A stretch of 64,000 nt of DNA, taken from assembly GCF_004366355.1 (NCBI RefSeq), contig NZ_SODV01000002.1, positions 598,768 through 662,767 of the forward strand, read 5' to 3'. Origin of the DNA: Dinghuibacter silviterrae (GTDB taxonomy: Bacteria; Bacteroidota; Bacteroidia; Chitinophagales; Chitinophagaceae). Positions 32,830 to 41,087 of the stretch are shown here, one piece after another (position 1 is the stretch's first letter; every line of letters begins with the position of its first letter). The translations under genes and the position numbers were made by a program. The notes under the pieces were generated by a model that did not search any database, had not been told where the DNA came from, and worked only from the letters and a program-made list of their open reading frames with translations.

Positions 32830-34098
32830 TTAATTTGTAAACTTGGTGCTCTTTTGCGCCGCGGCCAACGCCACAAAGGTGACCACAGCGGCAGTGCACA
32901 GATAATACCCCACCGCAGGAAGTCCATAGTTTTTGGCCAGCGTGGTGGCCAGGTAGGGTGTCAGCGAAGCCCCGATGATCCCGGCGAGCGTAAACGCCAG
33001 TGAGGAACCGGTATACCGCACCGCCGCCGGAAAGATCTCTGCCAGGGCCGTTCCCAGGGGGCCATACGTCAGCCCCATCAGGAACATGCCTGTCACCTGG
33101 AAAAGAATGGTGATGCCCAGGCTACCGGTGCTGAAGAAGGGTGAAAAGAACAACCCGAAGATAAAGATGCCCGCGGTGGCGAGCATCAAGACGCCGCCCC
33201 GGCTATAACGGTCGGCCAGGACTGCCGAAAGTGGAATACCCACCGCAAAAGACACCATGGAGATGATCTGGGCGATCAGGAAACTGGTCTTGGGGTAGTG
33301 TAATACGGAGGTCCCCCAGCTTAACGTAAAAACCGTCATCAGGTAAAACAACAAAAAGGTCGTGATGGAAGCCGCCGTACCCAATAGGATGGCGCGGGTG
33401 TGCTTGACGAAAACGTCCGCCACGGGGACCTTTACGCGTTCGTTTTTTTCCATCACCTTTAGAAAGTCGGGTGTCTCGGTGAGCTTTAACCGGACATAAA
33501 GGCCCACCCAAACAAGGATGGCGCTGGCGATAAAGGGAATGCGCCAGCCAAAATCAAGGAATTGCTGATCGCTCAGGCATTTGCCAAGGATAAGAAAGGT
33601 GCCGCTGGAAAGGATAAACCCGACAGGCGCTCCCAACTGCGGATACATCCCGTACCATGCCCTTTTGCCTTCCGGTGCATTTTCCGTGGCCAGCAGGACG
33701 GCGCCACCCCACTCGCCGCCCAGTCCCAGTCCTTGTCCAAAACGGAACAGTGCCAGCAGGAGGGGGGCCGCAATACCGATGGAATGGTAGGTGGGTAAAA
33801 GGCCAATCGCCACCGTCGAGGGGCCCATCGTCATCAACGCCGCGACCAGGGTCGCTTTGCGGCCTTTCCGGTCGCCAAAGTGCCCGAATAAGGCGGCGCC
33901 CAAAGGCCGGGCAAAAAAAGCCAGGGCAAACGTCGCCAAAGACTGCAACGTCGCCGACGTGGGATCGGTGGCAGGGAAAAATAATTTTGGAAAAACCAGT
34001 ACGGCCGCGGTCGCATAAATATAAAAATCAAAAAACTCAATCGTGGTGCCGACCAGGCTGGCCAGGAGGATACGGCTTTTGGGATTTGCTTGATTCAT
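32830..34098 (-). CDS. MFS transporter, MHS (metabolite:H+ symporter) family
   Basis: A 422-residue transporter with 12 predicted helices. The start ASLVGTTIEFFDFYIYATAA is characteristic of the MHS family (ShiA, ProP, KgtP-like), and the MFS loop motif appears as GHFGDRKGRKATL near 80. GQGLGLGGEWGGAVLLATE near 120 is the usual MHS helix-4 segment. It likely imports an organic acid or zwitterion with protons. Substrate cannot be inferred; it has no operon partner. Confidence 0.9.
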   Translation of the reverse strand: MNQANPKSRILLASLVGTTIEFFDFYIYATAAVLVFPKLFFPATDPTSATLQSLATFALAFFARPLGAALFGHFGDRKGRKATLVAALMTMGPSTVAIGLLPTYHSIGIAAPLLLALFRFGQGLGLGGEWGGAVLLATENAPEGKRAWYGMYPQLGAPVGFILSSGTFLILGKCLSDQQFLDFGWRIPFIASAILVWVGLYVRLKLTETPDFLKVMEKNERVKVPVADVFVKHTRAILLGTAASITTFLLFYLMTVFTLSWGTSVLHYPKTSFLIAQIISMVSFAVGIPLSAVLADRYSRGGVLMLATAGIFIFGLFFSPFFSTGSLGITILFQVTGMFLMGLTYGPLGTALAEIFPAAVRYTGSSLAFTLAGIIGASLTPYLATTLAKNYGLPAVGYYLCTAAVVTFVALAAAQKSTKFTN

Positions 34099-34181
34099 TG
34101 GCTAAACTTAGGACATTTGTAAAATATTAATGTATTTTTTATACCCGCCTGCTACTTTACCGGCAAACAAACCAAATCGAT

Positions 34182-35696
34182 ATGCTTTGCCGTGTACTCC
34201 CCTTCACGCTGGTCGTCCTGTCGACCGTTAGTTGTGCAAAAAACAACAAATCAGATTCGCTTCCATCCACGTCGTTCGCCCTTTCCGCTTCCGGCGACGT
34301 AGTAGGGAAAATTACCGTGGGTTACCAGGGATGGTTCTCCGCGGCCGGGGACGGGTCCCCGCTGAATTCCTGGGGCCACACCAATATGGAAACCTGGCCC
34401 GACATACGCCAGTATGCCCAGACGTATTCCGGCGATCCGTTTTATCAGGATGGCGTGCAACAACCCGGGTTTACGGGTAAACTGGGCAATGGCCAGCCCG
34501 CAAAGATGTACAGCGCTGACGATCAGCAGGTCGCCAATGTGCATTGTCTTTGGATGCAACAAAACGGCATCGATTGTATTGCCCTGCAACGGTTCGGAAG
34601 CTATACCAGCCCCGGTTCGATAAAAAACTTTCACGATTCCGTGGATGAAAAAATGATGAAAGCCGCCCAAACCTACGGCCGTAAATTTTTTATCATGTAC
34701 GATTGCAGCGCGACCGACCCGGTTGAATCCGACTGGACCAATACGATCGTGGCCGCCCAGCATATCACTTCTTCCCCTGCCTACGCCCATCAGAACGGGA
34801 AGCCCGTCGTCGCCCTCTGGGGCGTGGGGAAATCGGGCCGCGGCGCCGTTACCGACTGGGAGAATACGATCAACTGGTTCAAAAACCAAGGCTGCTATGT
34901 GATCGGCGGCCCCCTGGAAGGCTTTGCCAAGGATACCCCCAACCAGCCCGCCTATAACCTCTGTAATATGATCATGCCCTGGATGGTGGGCAAAACAGCC
35001 GCGACCAACTTTGAAGCAGACTATGCTGCCGACATGGCCTATTGCACCGCGCATGGGATCGATTTTCAGGCGGACGTATATCCGGGAACCGCCTTTTACA
35101 ATACCAACGGCGGGGCAACATCCCCCAAAAACCAGATCCCGCGAAACCACGGTCTTTTTATGTGGTCCCAGTTCGCCGCAGTCCGGGCCGCCGGGGTGCC
35201 CAGCGTATACATTTCTATGTTTGACGAAGAAAACGAAGCGACCGGCATCCTGAACTGCGCCGAGGACGCCTCCTCCATTCCTGCGGGCCAGTATTTTTTA
35301 ACCCTCGACGCCGATGGTGTACATTGCTCTTCCGACTTTTACCTCAGGCTGACCAAAGACGGCGCGGCCATGGTGAAGGGACAGACCGCCTATACCACGA
35401 CGCTGCCTACCCCTCCTGTTTTGTCCGCACCATCGAGCCTTACGCCGCACGTGCTTTCTTCCAGTTCCATAAAGATCGACTGGTCGGCGGTCACCGATGC
35501 GCCTTGTTATAATCTCAAACGATCCACCGCCAGCGGGGGACCTTATACGACGGTCGCCGCCGGGATTACGGGGGGGACGTATACGGACAACGGTTTGACG
35601 GCGGGTACGACCTATTACTATGTGGTTTCCGCCGGGTATATCAATGGAGGGGAAAGTGTGAATAGCGCTCAGGTGAGCGGGACTACTTTACCATAG
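34182..35696 (+). CDS. GH71/GH99-like lipoprotein with C-terminal fibronectin type III domain
   Basis: A 504-residue surface lipoprotein. The lipobox is STVSC (Cys18). Residues 40-385 form a TIM-barrel-like domain with VGYQGWFSAAGDG, QQNGIDCIALQRFGS and PSVYISMFDEENEATGI, resembling GH71/GH99-type enzymes (alpha-glucanase, endo-mannosidase) where the DEENE segment is an acidic site. Residues 415-504 are an FN3-like domain (IKIDWSAVTDAPCYNLKRS). It likely acts on a glycan at the cell surface. Its end overlaps the convergent DUF3179 gene by 14 bp. Confidence 0.75.
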   Translation: MLCRVLPFTLVVLSTVSCAKNNKSDSLPSTSFALSASGDVVGKITVGYQGWFSAAGDGSPLNSWGHTNMETWPDIRQYAQTYSGDPFYQDGVQQPGFTGKLGNGQPAKMYSADDQQVANVHCLWMQQNGIDCIALQRFGSYTSPGSIKNFHDSVDEKMMKAAQTYGRKFFIMYDCSATDPVESDWTNTIVAAQHITSSPAYAHQNGKPVVALWGVGKSGRGAVTDWENTINWFKNQGCYVIGGPLEGFAKDTPNQPAYNLCNMIMPWMVGKTAATNFEADYAADMAYCTAHGIDFQADVYPGTAFYNTNGGATSPKNQIPRNHGLFMWSQFAAVRAAGVPSVYISMFDEENEATGILNCAEDASSIPAGQYFLTLDADGVHCSSDFYLRLTKDGAAMVKGQTAYTTTLPTPPVLSAPSSLTPHVLSSSSIKIDWSAVTDAPCYNLKRSTASGGPYTTVAAGITGGTYTDNGLTAGTTYYYVVSAGYINGGESVNSAQVSGTTLP

Positions 35697-36843
35697 CTGT
35701 CGCCGGATGAAAGGTCCGCCAGGAATGCCAGAATTCCTGGTAGGCCTGCACCGGCTGTAACCGCGCGCCCTTCAGCGGCCCGTCCGTACAGACACCGTTT
35801 GGCTGCCAGGTGCTCCGGGTATTGATATCCCGGAGCGTCTTTTCATATTGGAAACGCAGGCTGTCGTTGTAAGAGAAAGCGTAAAAGGTCTTGTTATTGG
35901 GTTCGATGGTCAGTAAGAGGTGCAACCCGCCAAGCGTGTCCGTAATAATCCTCTCTCTTACCAGGTTATTCCAATCATAAGCCTTGCTTCTCCCATCCGA
36001 TTCTACGCCGATCACCCAGGATTTAAATTGCCAGGAACCCGTGTCTCTTTTCTCCAGGCTGCTTTTGATCGTGCCTTCATCATAGCCTTTCAGGCTGTCA
36101 TACCTGCTGGCAAAATTCGGATCGGGTTGCATGGTCAGGCTGTTAGGATGTAACATCTGCCAGTCAACAAGCGTCATCTGGGCGGACGGAATTTCCTGCA
36201 ACTGTTGTCCTTTTAAGGGGCCGGTAATCGCTTTTCCCGTGGCTTGCTGCCACCAACTGCGGGTATCTGCGTCTTCAAACATCGCGTTGAAATGGTCCAT
36301 CCCCACCAGGCGGAAAGTCACCAACTTACCCCGCACAAACGGGCTGTATACCCGGCCGGTCCGGCAGACCGTGCAGTAAGTGACCAGGACCGGCTGACCG
36401 CCCACCGTGTCCATGACCTGGTGGTGATAACCGATCACTTCGATGGGATAGGCCCTGGCTTCGCCGTGTAAGGCAACGCCAATGACCAGTTGATCATTGC
36501 TGGCACCGGTCGTGGCGAATTGCTTTACCTTGGGCGGATAGAACATTTTATCGGCGAGGAACTTAAAATTGAACAAATAGAAAATCCCGCCATACACCAG
36601 CAAGACCACGATGAGCGTGATCTTCTGCCAGGCTTTTCCCGAGCGCAGATAGTACAACAGCGGCCAGATAAACAGGACCAGCGCGGCGATCCGAAGCCAG
36701 AAAATATTTCTGTCCAGGAAATAGGCGAAGGCAACGGTATCATGCTTTTGGCTCCCGGGGAAGGGCATGATGAAGTATACACGCAGGATTTCGAGAGCGA
36801 ATAGGAAAATTAATCCTATCCACAGGAGGAGGGGTTTGCTCAT
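35683..36843 (-). CDS. DUF3179 domain membrane protein
   Basis: A 386-residue protein. Three membrane helices lie in the first 110 residues (LLLWIGLIFLFALEILRVYF near 4 and two further). The DUF3179 domain follows: VTYCTVCRTGRVYSPFVRG near 155 and LVGMDHFNAMFEDADTRSWW near 180, then YDSLKGYDEGTI. The Cys pair in YCTVCRTG is conserved in the family. Function unknown. It is transcribed alone. Confidence 0.85.
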   Translation of the reverse strand: MSKPLLLWIGLIFLFALEILRVYFIMPFPGSQKHDTVAFAYFLDRNIFWLRIAALVLFIWPLLYYLRSGKAWQKITLIVVLLVYGGIFYLFNFKFLADKMFYPPKVKQFATTGASNDQLVIGVALHGEARAYPIEVIGYHHQVMDTVGGQPVLVTYCTVCRTGRVYSPFVRGKLVTFRLVGMDHFNAMFEDADTRSWWQQATGKAITGPLKGQQLQEIPSAQMTLVDWQMLHPNSLTMQPDPNFASRYDSLKGYDEGTIKSSLEKRDTGSWQFKSWVIGVESDGRSKAYDWNNLVRERIITDTLGGLHLLLTIEPNNKTFYAFSYNDSLRFQYEKTLRDINTRSTWQPNGVCTDGPLKGARLQPVQAYQEFWHSWRTFHPATAMVK

Positions 36844-36928
36844 ACGTCTGTCTTAAGCTAAAATTAAGCAATTTTTAATCGCCGCCTTCTACATTGAAAA
36901 GGTAACGATGCTAATTATTTAATCTCCA

Positions 36929-36944
36929 AAAAAGTTAACTTTTT
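36929..36944 (+). promoter_or_regulatory. 16-bp perfect palindrome abutting a start codon
   Basis: AAAAAGTTAACTTTTT is a perfect palindrome that ends one base before the ATG at 36945. It occupies the place of the ribosome-binding site. It could be an operator or fold in RNA to limit access to the start. Confidence 0.4.
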
Positions 36945-37325
36945 ATGAAACATTTATTAACACTTTTATGCCTTGTGATCTTAGGTGGTCTATCCTCCTT
37001 CAAGGCGGTCGCCGACAACATAACCTTTACGGTTTCTATTAATTCTCCCTATGACAAACATGGCAGCGTCGAGCTTGTCAATCAGGACACGTTTGCCGAC
37101 AACACGTATTATTTCGCCGAGGGATCGAGTGGTTTCCAGGTGACGATTCCGACGGGTAACTATGACGTACTGGTCGATGTGAACAATACGGCCAACGATG
37201 GCCTTTTTAGCGTTACTTTCAATGGCACCACACAATCGGCAGACTGGCCCGGCGAATTTTTTTGTAGCTGGGATAATGTCCAGATAACGGATGCACAAAA
37301 TACCTGGTTGTCTATTGCTGACTAG
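36945..37325 (+). CDS. Small secreted protein of unknown function
   Basis: A 126-residue exported protein with a signal peptide (MKHLLTLLCLVILGGLSSFKAVA). The mature part is beta-rich: ITFTVSINSPYDKHGSVELV, FQVTIPTGNYDVLVDV and LFSVTFNGTT, suggesting a small beta-sandwich. No known motif was recognised. It is followed by a perfect hairpin terminator and stands upstream of the DyP operon, with which it does not seem cotranscribed. Confidence 0.65.
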   Translation: MKHLLTLLCLVILGGLSSFKAVADNITFTVSINSPYDKHGSVELVNQDTFADNTYYFAEGSSGFQVTIPTGNYDVLVDVNNTANDGLFSVTFNGTTQSADWPGEFFCSWDNVQITDAQNTWLSIAD

Positions 37326-37358
37326 CGGTCAGTAAAATAACGCTGCATCGGTTACAAG

Positions 37359-37393
37359 GAAAGGGGATGTTTTACAGACATCCCCTTTCTTTT
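37359..37393 (+). terminator. Intrinsic terminator before the encapsulin operon
   Basis: GAAAGGGGATGT (37359-37370), a 7-base loop and ACATCCCCTTTC (37378-37389), followed by TTTT. A perfect 12-bp stem, 34 bp after the stop of the small secreted protein and 17 bp before the DyP start. Confidence 0.9.
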
Positions 37394-37409
37394 CGTACAT
37401 TAGCAAAAT

Positions 37410-38399
37410 ATGAACCCAGAGCCGCAAAACGTACTGGATTACAGTGGTGACAATACGATCTTCCTGGTCTGGAATTTTAAAAAGGACCAGGAGCCAGGGA
37501 GCGTTTTTCAAAGGATTTGTGCGCTGGTGATCAACCTCAACAACTCAGGCGGGACACGTTTTCCCGGCGCCGGGGCGTCTTGCGTGATGGGCATTGGCTA
37601 TGAAGCGTGGTTGCGGCTTGGTCTTCCGGTTCCGCTCCCAAAGGAGTTGGAGAATTTCAATCCCATTTCCGGTGAGAAACACACGGCGGTGGCTACCCGG
37701 GGCGATCTGCATTTTCACCTCAGGGGGAGCGCCAGCAGTATTTGCTACGACATGGCCGCCGCGCTCGCTGAAGTCCTTGACCCCGTGGCGGTCCCTGTGG
37801 AAGAGGTTCATGGGTTCCGGTATTGGGATGGCCGGTCTATTATTGGATTTGTCGATGGTACCGAAAATCCGAAAGGGGAAAAGCGCGCTTTTTTTGGTTT
37901 GATCGGAGACGAGGACCCCGTTTATCAAGGGGGGAGCTACCTTTTTGTTCAAAAATATATACATGACCTGAAGGCATTTAAGGCACTGCCTGTCGGGGAG
38001 CAGGAAAAGGTCATTGGAAGATCAAAGGAGAATGACATTGAAATGCCGGATGACGTAAAGCCTTCCAATGCCCATATTGCGCTGGCCAACGTCGGTGACG
38101 AGCTCAAGATCGTCCGGGACAATATGCCTTTTGGCAATATGTCGACCAATGAGATGGGGACTTATTTCATCGCTTATGCGCGTACGTTCAGCACCGTAAA
38201 GAAAATGCTGGATAATATGTTTATTGGTTCGCCGGAAGGGAATTACGATCGGTTACTCGATTTCAGCACGCCAAAGACGGGAAGCCTGTTCTTTGTTCCT
38301 TCGGCTTCCTTTTTGAAAAATATCGCTTCGGGAGCGCCGGCTCCCGGCAGCAGCTCATTATCTATCGGATCACTAAAAAAAGAGGCAGGATATGAATAA
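37410..38399 (+). CDS. Dye-decolorizing (DyP-type) peroxidase, encapsulin cargo
   Basis: A 329-residue haem peroxidase. GFVDGTENPKG near 146 is the DyP GxxDG motif with the catalytic Asp; the proximal His is in NAHIAL near 221, and Arg in IVRDNMPF near 236 is the distal Arg. The C-terminus ends SLSIGSLKKE plus four residues, which matches the encapsulin-targeting peptide of DyP cargo. The gene overlaps the shell gene by 8 bp. It oxidises substrates with H2O2, likely inside the shell. Confidence 0.95.
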   Translation: MNPEPQNVLDYSGDNTIFLVWNFKKDQEPGSVFQRICALVINLNNSGGTRFPGAGASCVMGIGYEAWLRLGLPVPLPKELENFNPISGEKHTAVATRGDLHFHLRGSASSICYDMAAALAEVLDPVAVPVEEVHGFRYWDGRSIIGFVDGTENPKGEKRAFFGLIGDEDPVYQGGSYLFVQKYIHDLKAFKALPVGEQEKVIGRSKENDIEMPDDVKPSNAHIALANVGDELKIVRDNMPFGNMSTNEMGTYFIAYARTFSTVKKMLDNMFIGSPEGNYDRLLDFSTPKTGSLFFVPSASFLKNIASGAPAPGSSSLSIGSLKKEAGYE

Positions 38400-39198
38400 C
38401 CTTTTTCGGGAGCTCGCCCCTATTTCAAGCGCAGCCTGGGCGGAAATAGAAGAAGAGGCCCGTCGAACCCTCAAGCGGCACCTGGCGGCACGCCGTGTCG
38501 TGGATGTGGAAGGTCCAAAAGGTGTTGACTTCTCAGCGGTCGGCACGGGACATACCCAGGGAATCCCGTCGCCCGGCGAAGGGATCCAGGCCATTCAACG
38601 CGAGGTAAAGGCGTTGGTGGAACTTCGGGTGCCGTTCGAGCTCACGCGCCAGGCGGTGGACGATGTGGAACGCGGCGCGACGGATTCGGACTGGTCATCC
38701 GTGAAAGAGGCCGCGCGGAAGATCGCATTTGCCGAAGACAATTCCGTCTTCGAAGGATACGAGGCCGCGGGAATACTGGGTATCCGTCGTGGAAACTGTA
38801 ACCCGATACTGACGCTTCCTTCCAGTGTGCGAAGTTACCCGGATGTCGTGGCACAGGCAGTGAGTCAATTACGACTTGCAGGGGTCAACGGTCCTTATGC
38901 ACTCGTCCTCGGCTCCGATCCATATACGTCTGTCAGCGGCGGCAGCGACGAAGGCTACCCCGTTTTGCAACATATCAAGCGACTGATCGATGGAGACGTC
39001 ATCTGGGCTCCGGCCATCAGGGGCGGTTTCGTGTTGTCCACCCGCGGAGGTGATTTCGAATTGGACCTTGGCCAGGACATCTCCATCGGTTACCTTAGTC
39101 ATTCCGAGACCACCGTCAGGCTTTATCTGCAGGAAAGTTTCACCTTCCGGCTGCTGACGACGGAGGCGGCGGTGGCGCTTTCGGCGGCGGAAAAATAG
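38392..39198 (+). CDS. Family 1 encapsulin shell protein
   Basis: A 268-residue shell protein with the HK97-like fold, of the linocin M18/encapsulin family. Family segments are LFRELAPISSAAWAEIEEEA at the N-terminus (cargo-binding helix), RRVVDVEGPKGVDFSAVGTG near 36, and SVFEGYEAAGILGI near 122. The C-terminal DISIGYLSHSETTVRLYLQE is typical for the E-loop/A-domain end. Family 1 shells of this size form 60-subunit particles. It overlaps DyP by 8 bp and is followed by a DUF1801 gene 5 bp on. Confidence 0.95.
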   Translation: MNNLFRELAPISSAAWAEIEEEARRTLKRHLAARRVVDVEGPKGVDFSAVGTGHTQGIPSPGEGIQAIQREVKALVELRVPFELTRQAVDDVERGATDSDWSSVKEAARKIAFAEDNSVFEGYEAAGILGIRRGNCNPILTLPSSVRSYPDVVAQAVSQLRLAGVNGPYALVLGSDPYTSVSGGSDEGYPVLQHIKRLIDGDVIWAPAIRGGFVLSTRGGDFELDLGQDISIGYLSHSETTVRLYLQESFTFRLLTTEAAVALSAAEK

Positions 39199-39203
39199 GC
39201 GCT

Positions 39204-39626
39204 ATGAACGTAAAGGAACAAATCGGCGGGTATATTGCCAGCCAACCTGAACCCAAACGAAGTGACATGCAAGCGTTGCACCTCCTTGCACTTCAAGTAA
39301 TGCCTGCATGTAAATTGTGGTTCCTGGATGGTAAAAACAGCGAAGGTAAAATTGTCTCCAATCCTAATATAGGTTATGGGTCTCACACCATAAAATATGC
39401 GGATGGAACAACCAGGGAGTTTTATCAAATTGGGTTGAGTGCCAACACAACCGGAATCTCCGTCTATATCATGGGTATAGAGGATAAGAAATACCTGGCC
39501 GAGACTTATGGGGTGAAACTGGGCAAGGCCAGCATCACCGGGTATTGCATTAAGTTCAAAGCGTTAAAGGATATAAATATCGACGTACTGGAGGCGGCAA
39601 TGCGAGATGGGTTTGAGATTCAGTGA
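39204..39626 (+). CDS. DUF1801-like protein in the encapsulin operon
   Basis: A 140-residue protein. The sequence LHLLALQVMPACKLWFLDGK and YADGTTREFYQIGLSANTTG, then VYIMGIEDKKYLAETYGVKL, fits the YdhG/DUF1801 family, whose role is unknown. It begins 5 bp after the encapsulin stop and is therefore in the operon. It has no targeting peptide at its C-terminus, so it is probably not itself a cargo. Confidence 0.8.
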   Translation: MNVKEQIGGYIASQPEPKRSDMQALHLLALQVMPACKLWFLDGKNSEGKIVSNPNIGYGSHTIKYADGTTREFYQIGLSANTTGISVYIMGIEDKKYLAETYGVKLGKASITGYCIKFKALKDINIDVLEAAMRDGFEIQ

Positions 39627-39632
39627 CCTTTT

Positions 39633-39650
39633 GGTACATAAATTTGTACC
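39633..39650. promoter_or_regulatory. Inverted repeat over the predicted Crp/Fnr gene promoter
   Basis: GGTACA-TAAATT-TGTACC is a perfect inverted repeat. Its centre contains TAAATTTG (39639-39646), an exact TAnnTTTG -7 box for the Crp/Fnr gene starting at 39678. A regulator bound here would cover the promoter. The half-site differs from the GTAAC sites downstream of the gene. Confidence 0.5.
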
Positions 39651-39677
39651 TTCACTGTTACCTCTAAAGCCACAATT

Positions 39678-40322
39678 ATGATCGGTCAACCCCTGAATCA
39701 CCTGCAAATATTTTCCGGGCTCTTTGAGCCCGCGTTGCTCGCCGAAATCGAGCAAAAGTCCATGATCATGGAGGTGAAAAGCGGCGACACGCTTCTCAAC
39801 GTTGGGCAAACCATCAGGGCCGTACCACTTTTGGTAAGCGGCGTCGTCAAAGTAAGCCGCATCACGGATGACGGCCAGGAGTTATTACTATACTATGTAA
39901 AAGAAGGCGAAAGCTGTGCCATGACCTTCAACTGCTGCATGCTTGCCAGGCAAAGCGTGATCAAAGGCGCGGCGGAGGAGGATAGCGTGCTGGTCTGCAT
40001 TCCCGCCCAACTGATGGAAGAATGGATGGTCAAATATCCGTCCTGGAAGAAATACGTCATGTCCACCATACTCGGCCGCTTTACCGAGCTGATAAAATCC
40101 ATTGATGAGGTTGCCTTCAAAAAAATGGACGAACGGCTCCTGAACTACCTCAAAGAGAAATCGAGGGTAACCGGCTCCTCTGTCCTCCACCTCACACATC
40201 AACAAATTGGAGACGAATTGGGGACCAACCGCGTCGTTATCTCCCGCCTGCTCAAGAAAATGGAAAACGACAAAAAACTCCTCATTTATAACAAACAGAT
40301 CAAGCTCCTCCGGGATTTGTAA
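39678..40322 (+). CDS. Crp/Fnr family transcriptional regulator
   Basis: A 214-residue regulator. The N-terminal cyclic-nucleotide-binding-like beta-roll spans 1-120 (GDTLLNVGQTIRAVPLLVSG). The segment CAMTFNCCMLARQS has three Cys and is typical of a Bacteroidota subgroup; no classic Fnr iron-sulfur Cys set is seen at the N-terminus. The HTH is LTHQQIGDELGTNRVVISRLL at about 174-194. It lies between the encapsulin and peroxiredoxin genes and its stop overlaps the first GTAAC-N4-GTTAC site. Confidence 0.92.
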   Translation: MIGQPLNHLQIFSGLFEPALLAEIEQKSMIMEVKSGDTLLNVGQTIRAVPLLVSGVVKVSRITDDGQELLLYYVKEGESCAMTFNCCMLARQSVIKGAAEEDSVLVCIPAQLMEEWMVKYPSWKKYVMSTILGRFTELIKSIDEVAFKKMDERLLNYLKEKSRVTGSSVLHLTHQQIGDELGTNRVVISRLLKKMENDKKLLIYNKQIKLLRDL

Positions 40323-40354
40323 CATTTGTTACAGCAGCTTGTAACCGTTGTTAC
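40319..40354. promoter_or_regulatory. Two GTAAC-N4-GTTAC sites upstream of the peroxiredoxin gene
   Basis: GTAAC-ATTT-GTTAC (40319-40332) and GTAAC-CGTT-GTTAC (40341-40354) are two perfect palindromes with centres 22 bp apart, i.e. two helical turns. Their 5-4-5 shape is that of Crp/Fnr-family sites. The second lies about 40 bases before the start point predicted from a CATATTTG box (40377-40384), which is a typical activator position. Confidence 0.7.
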
Positions 40355-40424
40355 CGGTATCCTTCCCGGTGCTGCGCATATTTGCAGTGTCATTAAAACA
40401 TACACCCCCAAAACTGCAAATGTC

Positions 40425-41087
40425 ATGAGCTTACGTTTAAACAGTATCGCCCCGGATTTTACTGCCGAAACCACCAAAGGGACCGTCCGCTTCCACGAGT
40501 GGATCGGAGACAACTGGGCAATTCTCTTCTCCCATCCAAAGGACTTCACCCCTGTGTGCACGACAGAACTCGGCTTTATGGCCCGTATCGAACCCGAGTT
40601 TGCCAAACGCAATTGCAAGATCATCGGCCTAAGCGTTGACCCGGTGGAAAGCCATCTTCGTTGGGAAAAAGACATCGAAGAAACGCAGGGCGCCTCCGTC
40701 AATTACCCTATGATCGGCGATCCGACCCTGGCTATTGCCAAACTCTACGACATGCTTCCCGCCGAAGAACCTGCCACCTCCGAAGGCCGTACAGCGGCCA
40801 CCAACCAAACCGTCCGCTCCGTCTTTGTCATTGGCCCCGACAAAAAGATAAAATTGCAACTCACCTATCCAATGACCACGGGCCGCAACTTCAACGAGAT
40901 CCTTCGGGTACTCGACTCGATGCAATTGACTGCCGCGCACAAAGTCGCTACGCCCGTCAACTGGCAGGAAGGGGAAGACGTCATCATCGTCCCGGCCGTA
41001 TCAGATGCCGAGGCAAAGGAAAAATATCCCCAGGGCTGGAAAACGCTCAAGCCCTACCTCCGGATCGTTTCACAACCAACAATATGA
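40425..41087 (+). CDS. 1-Cys peroxiredoxin (Prx6-like)
   Basis: A 220-residue peroxiredoxin. HPKDFTPVCTTELG contains the peroxidatic Cys45; the C-terminal extension (VATPVNWQEGEDVIIVP and the rest) marks the 1-Cys Prx6 branch, without resolving Cys near the end. It reduces H2O2 and organic or lipid peroxides using a thiol donor. The ATG at 40425 fits the family start; the frame is open to 40326. It overlaps the FAD oxidoreductase by 4 bp and is probably regulated by the Crp/Fnr protein. Confidence 0.93.
   Translation: MSLRLNSIAPDFTAETTKGTVRFHEWIGDNWAILFSHPKDFTPVCTTELGFMARIEPEFAKRNCKIIGLSVDPVESHLRWEKDIEETQGASVNYPMIGDPTLAIAKLYDMLPAEEPATSEGRTAATNQTVRSVFVIGPDKKIKLQLTYPMTTGRNFNEILRVLDSMQLTAAHKVATPVNWQEGEDVIIVPAVSDAEAKEKYPQGWKTLKPYLRIVSQPTI

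Noticed and set aside
40661-41083. Upstream extension of the FAD oxidoreductase frame
   Set aside because: It overlaps the peroxiredoxin gene in another frame; the GxGxxG motif starts directly after the ATG at 41084.
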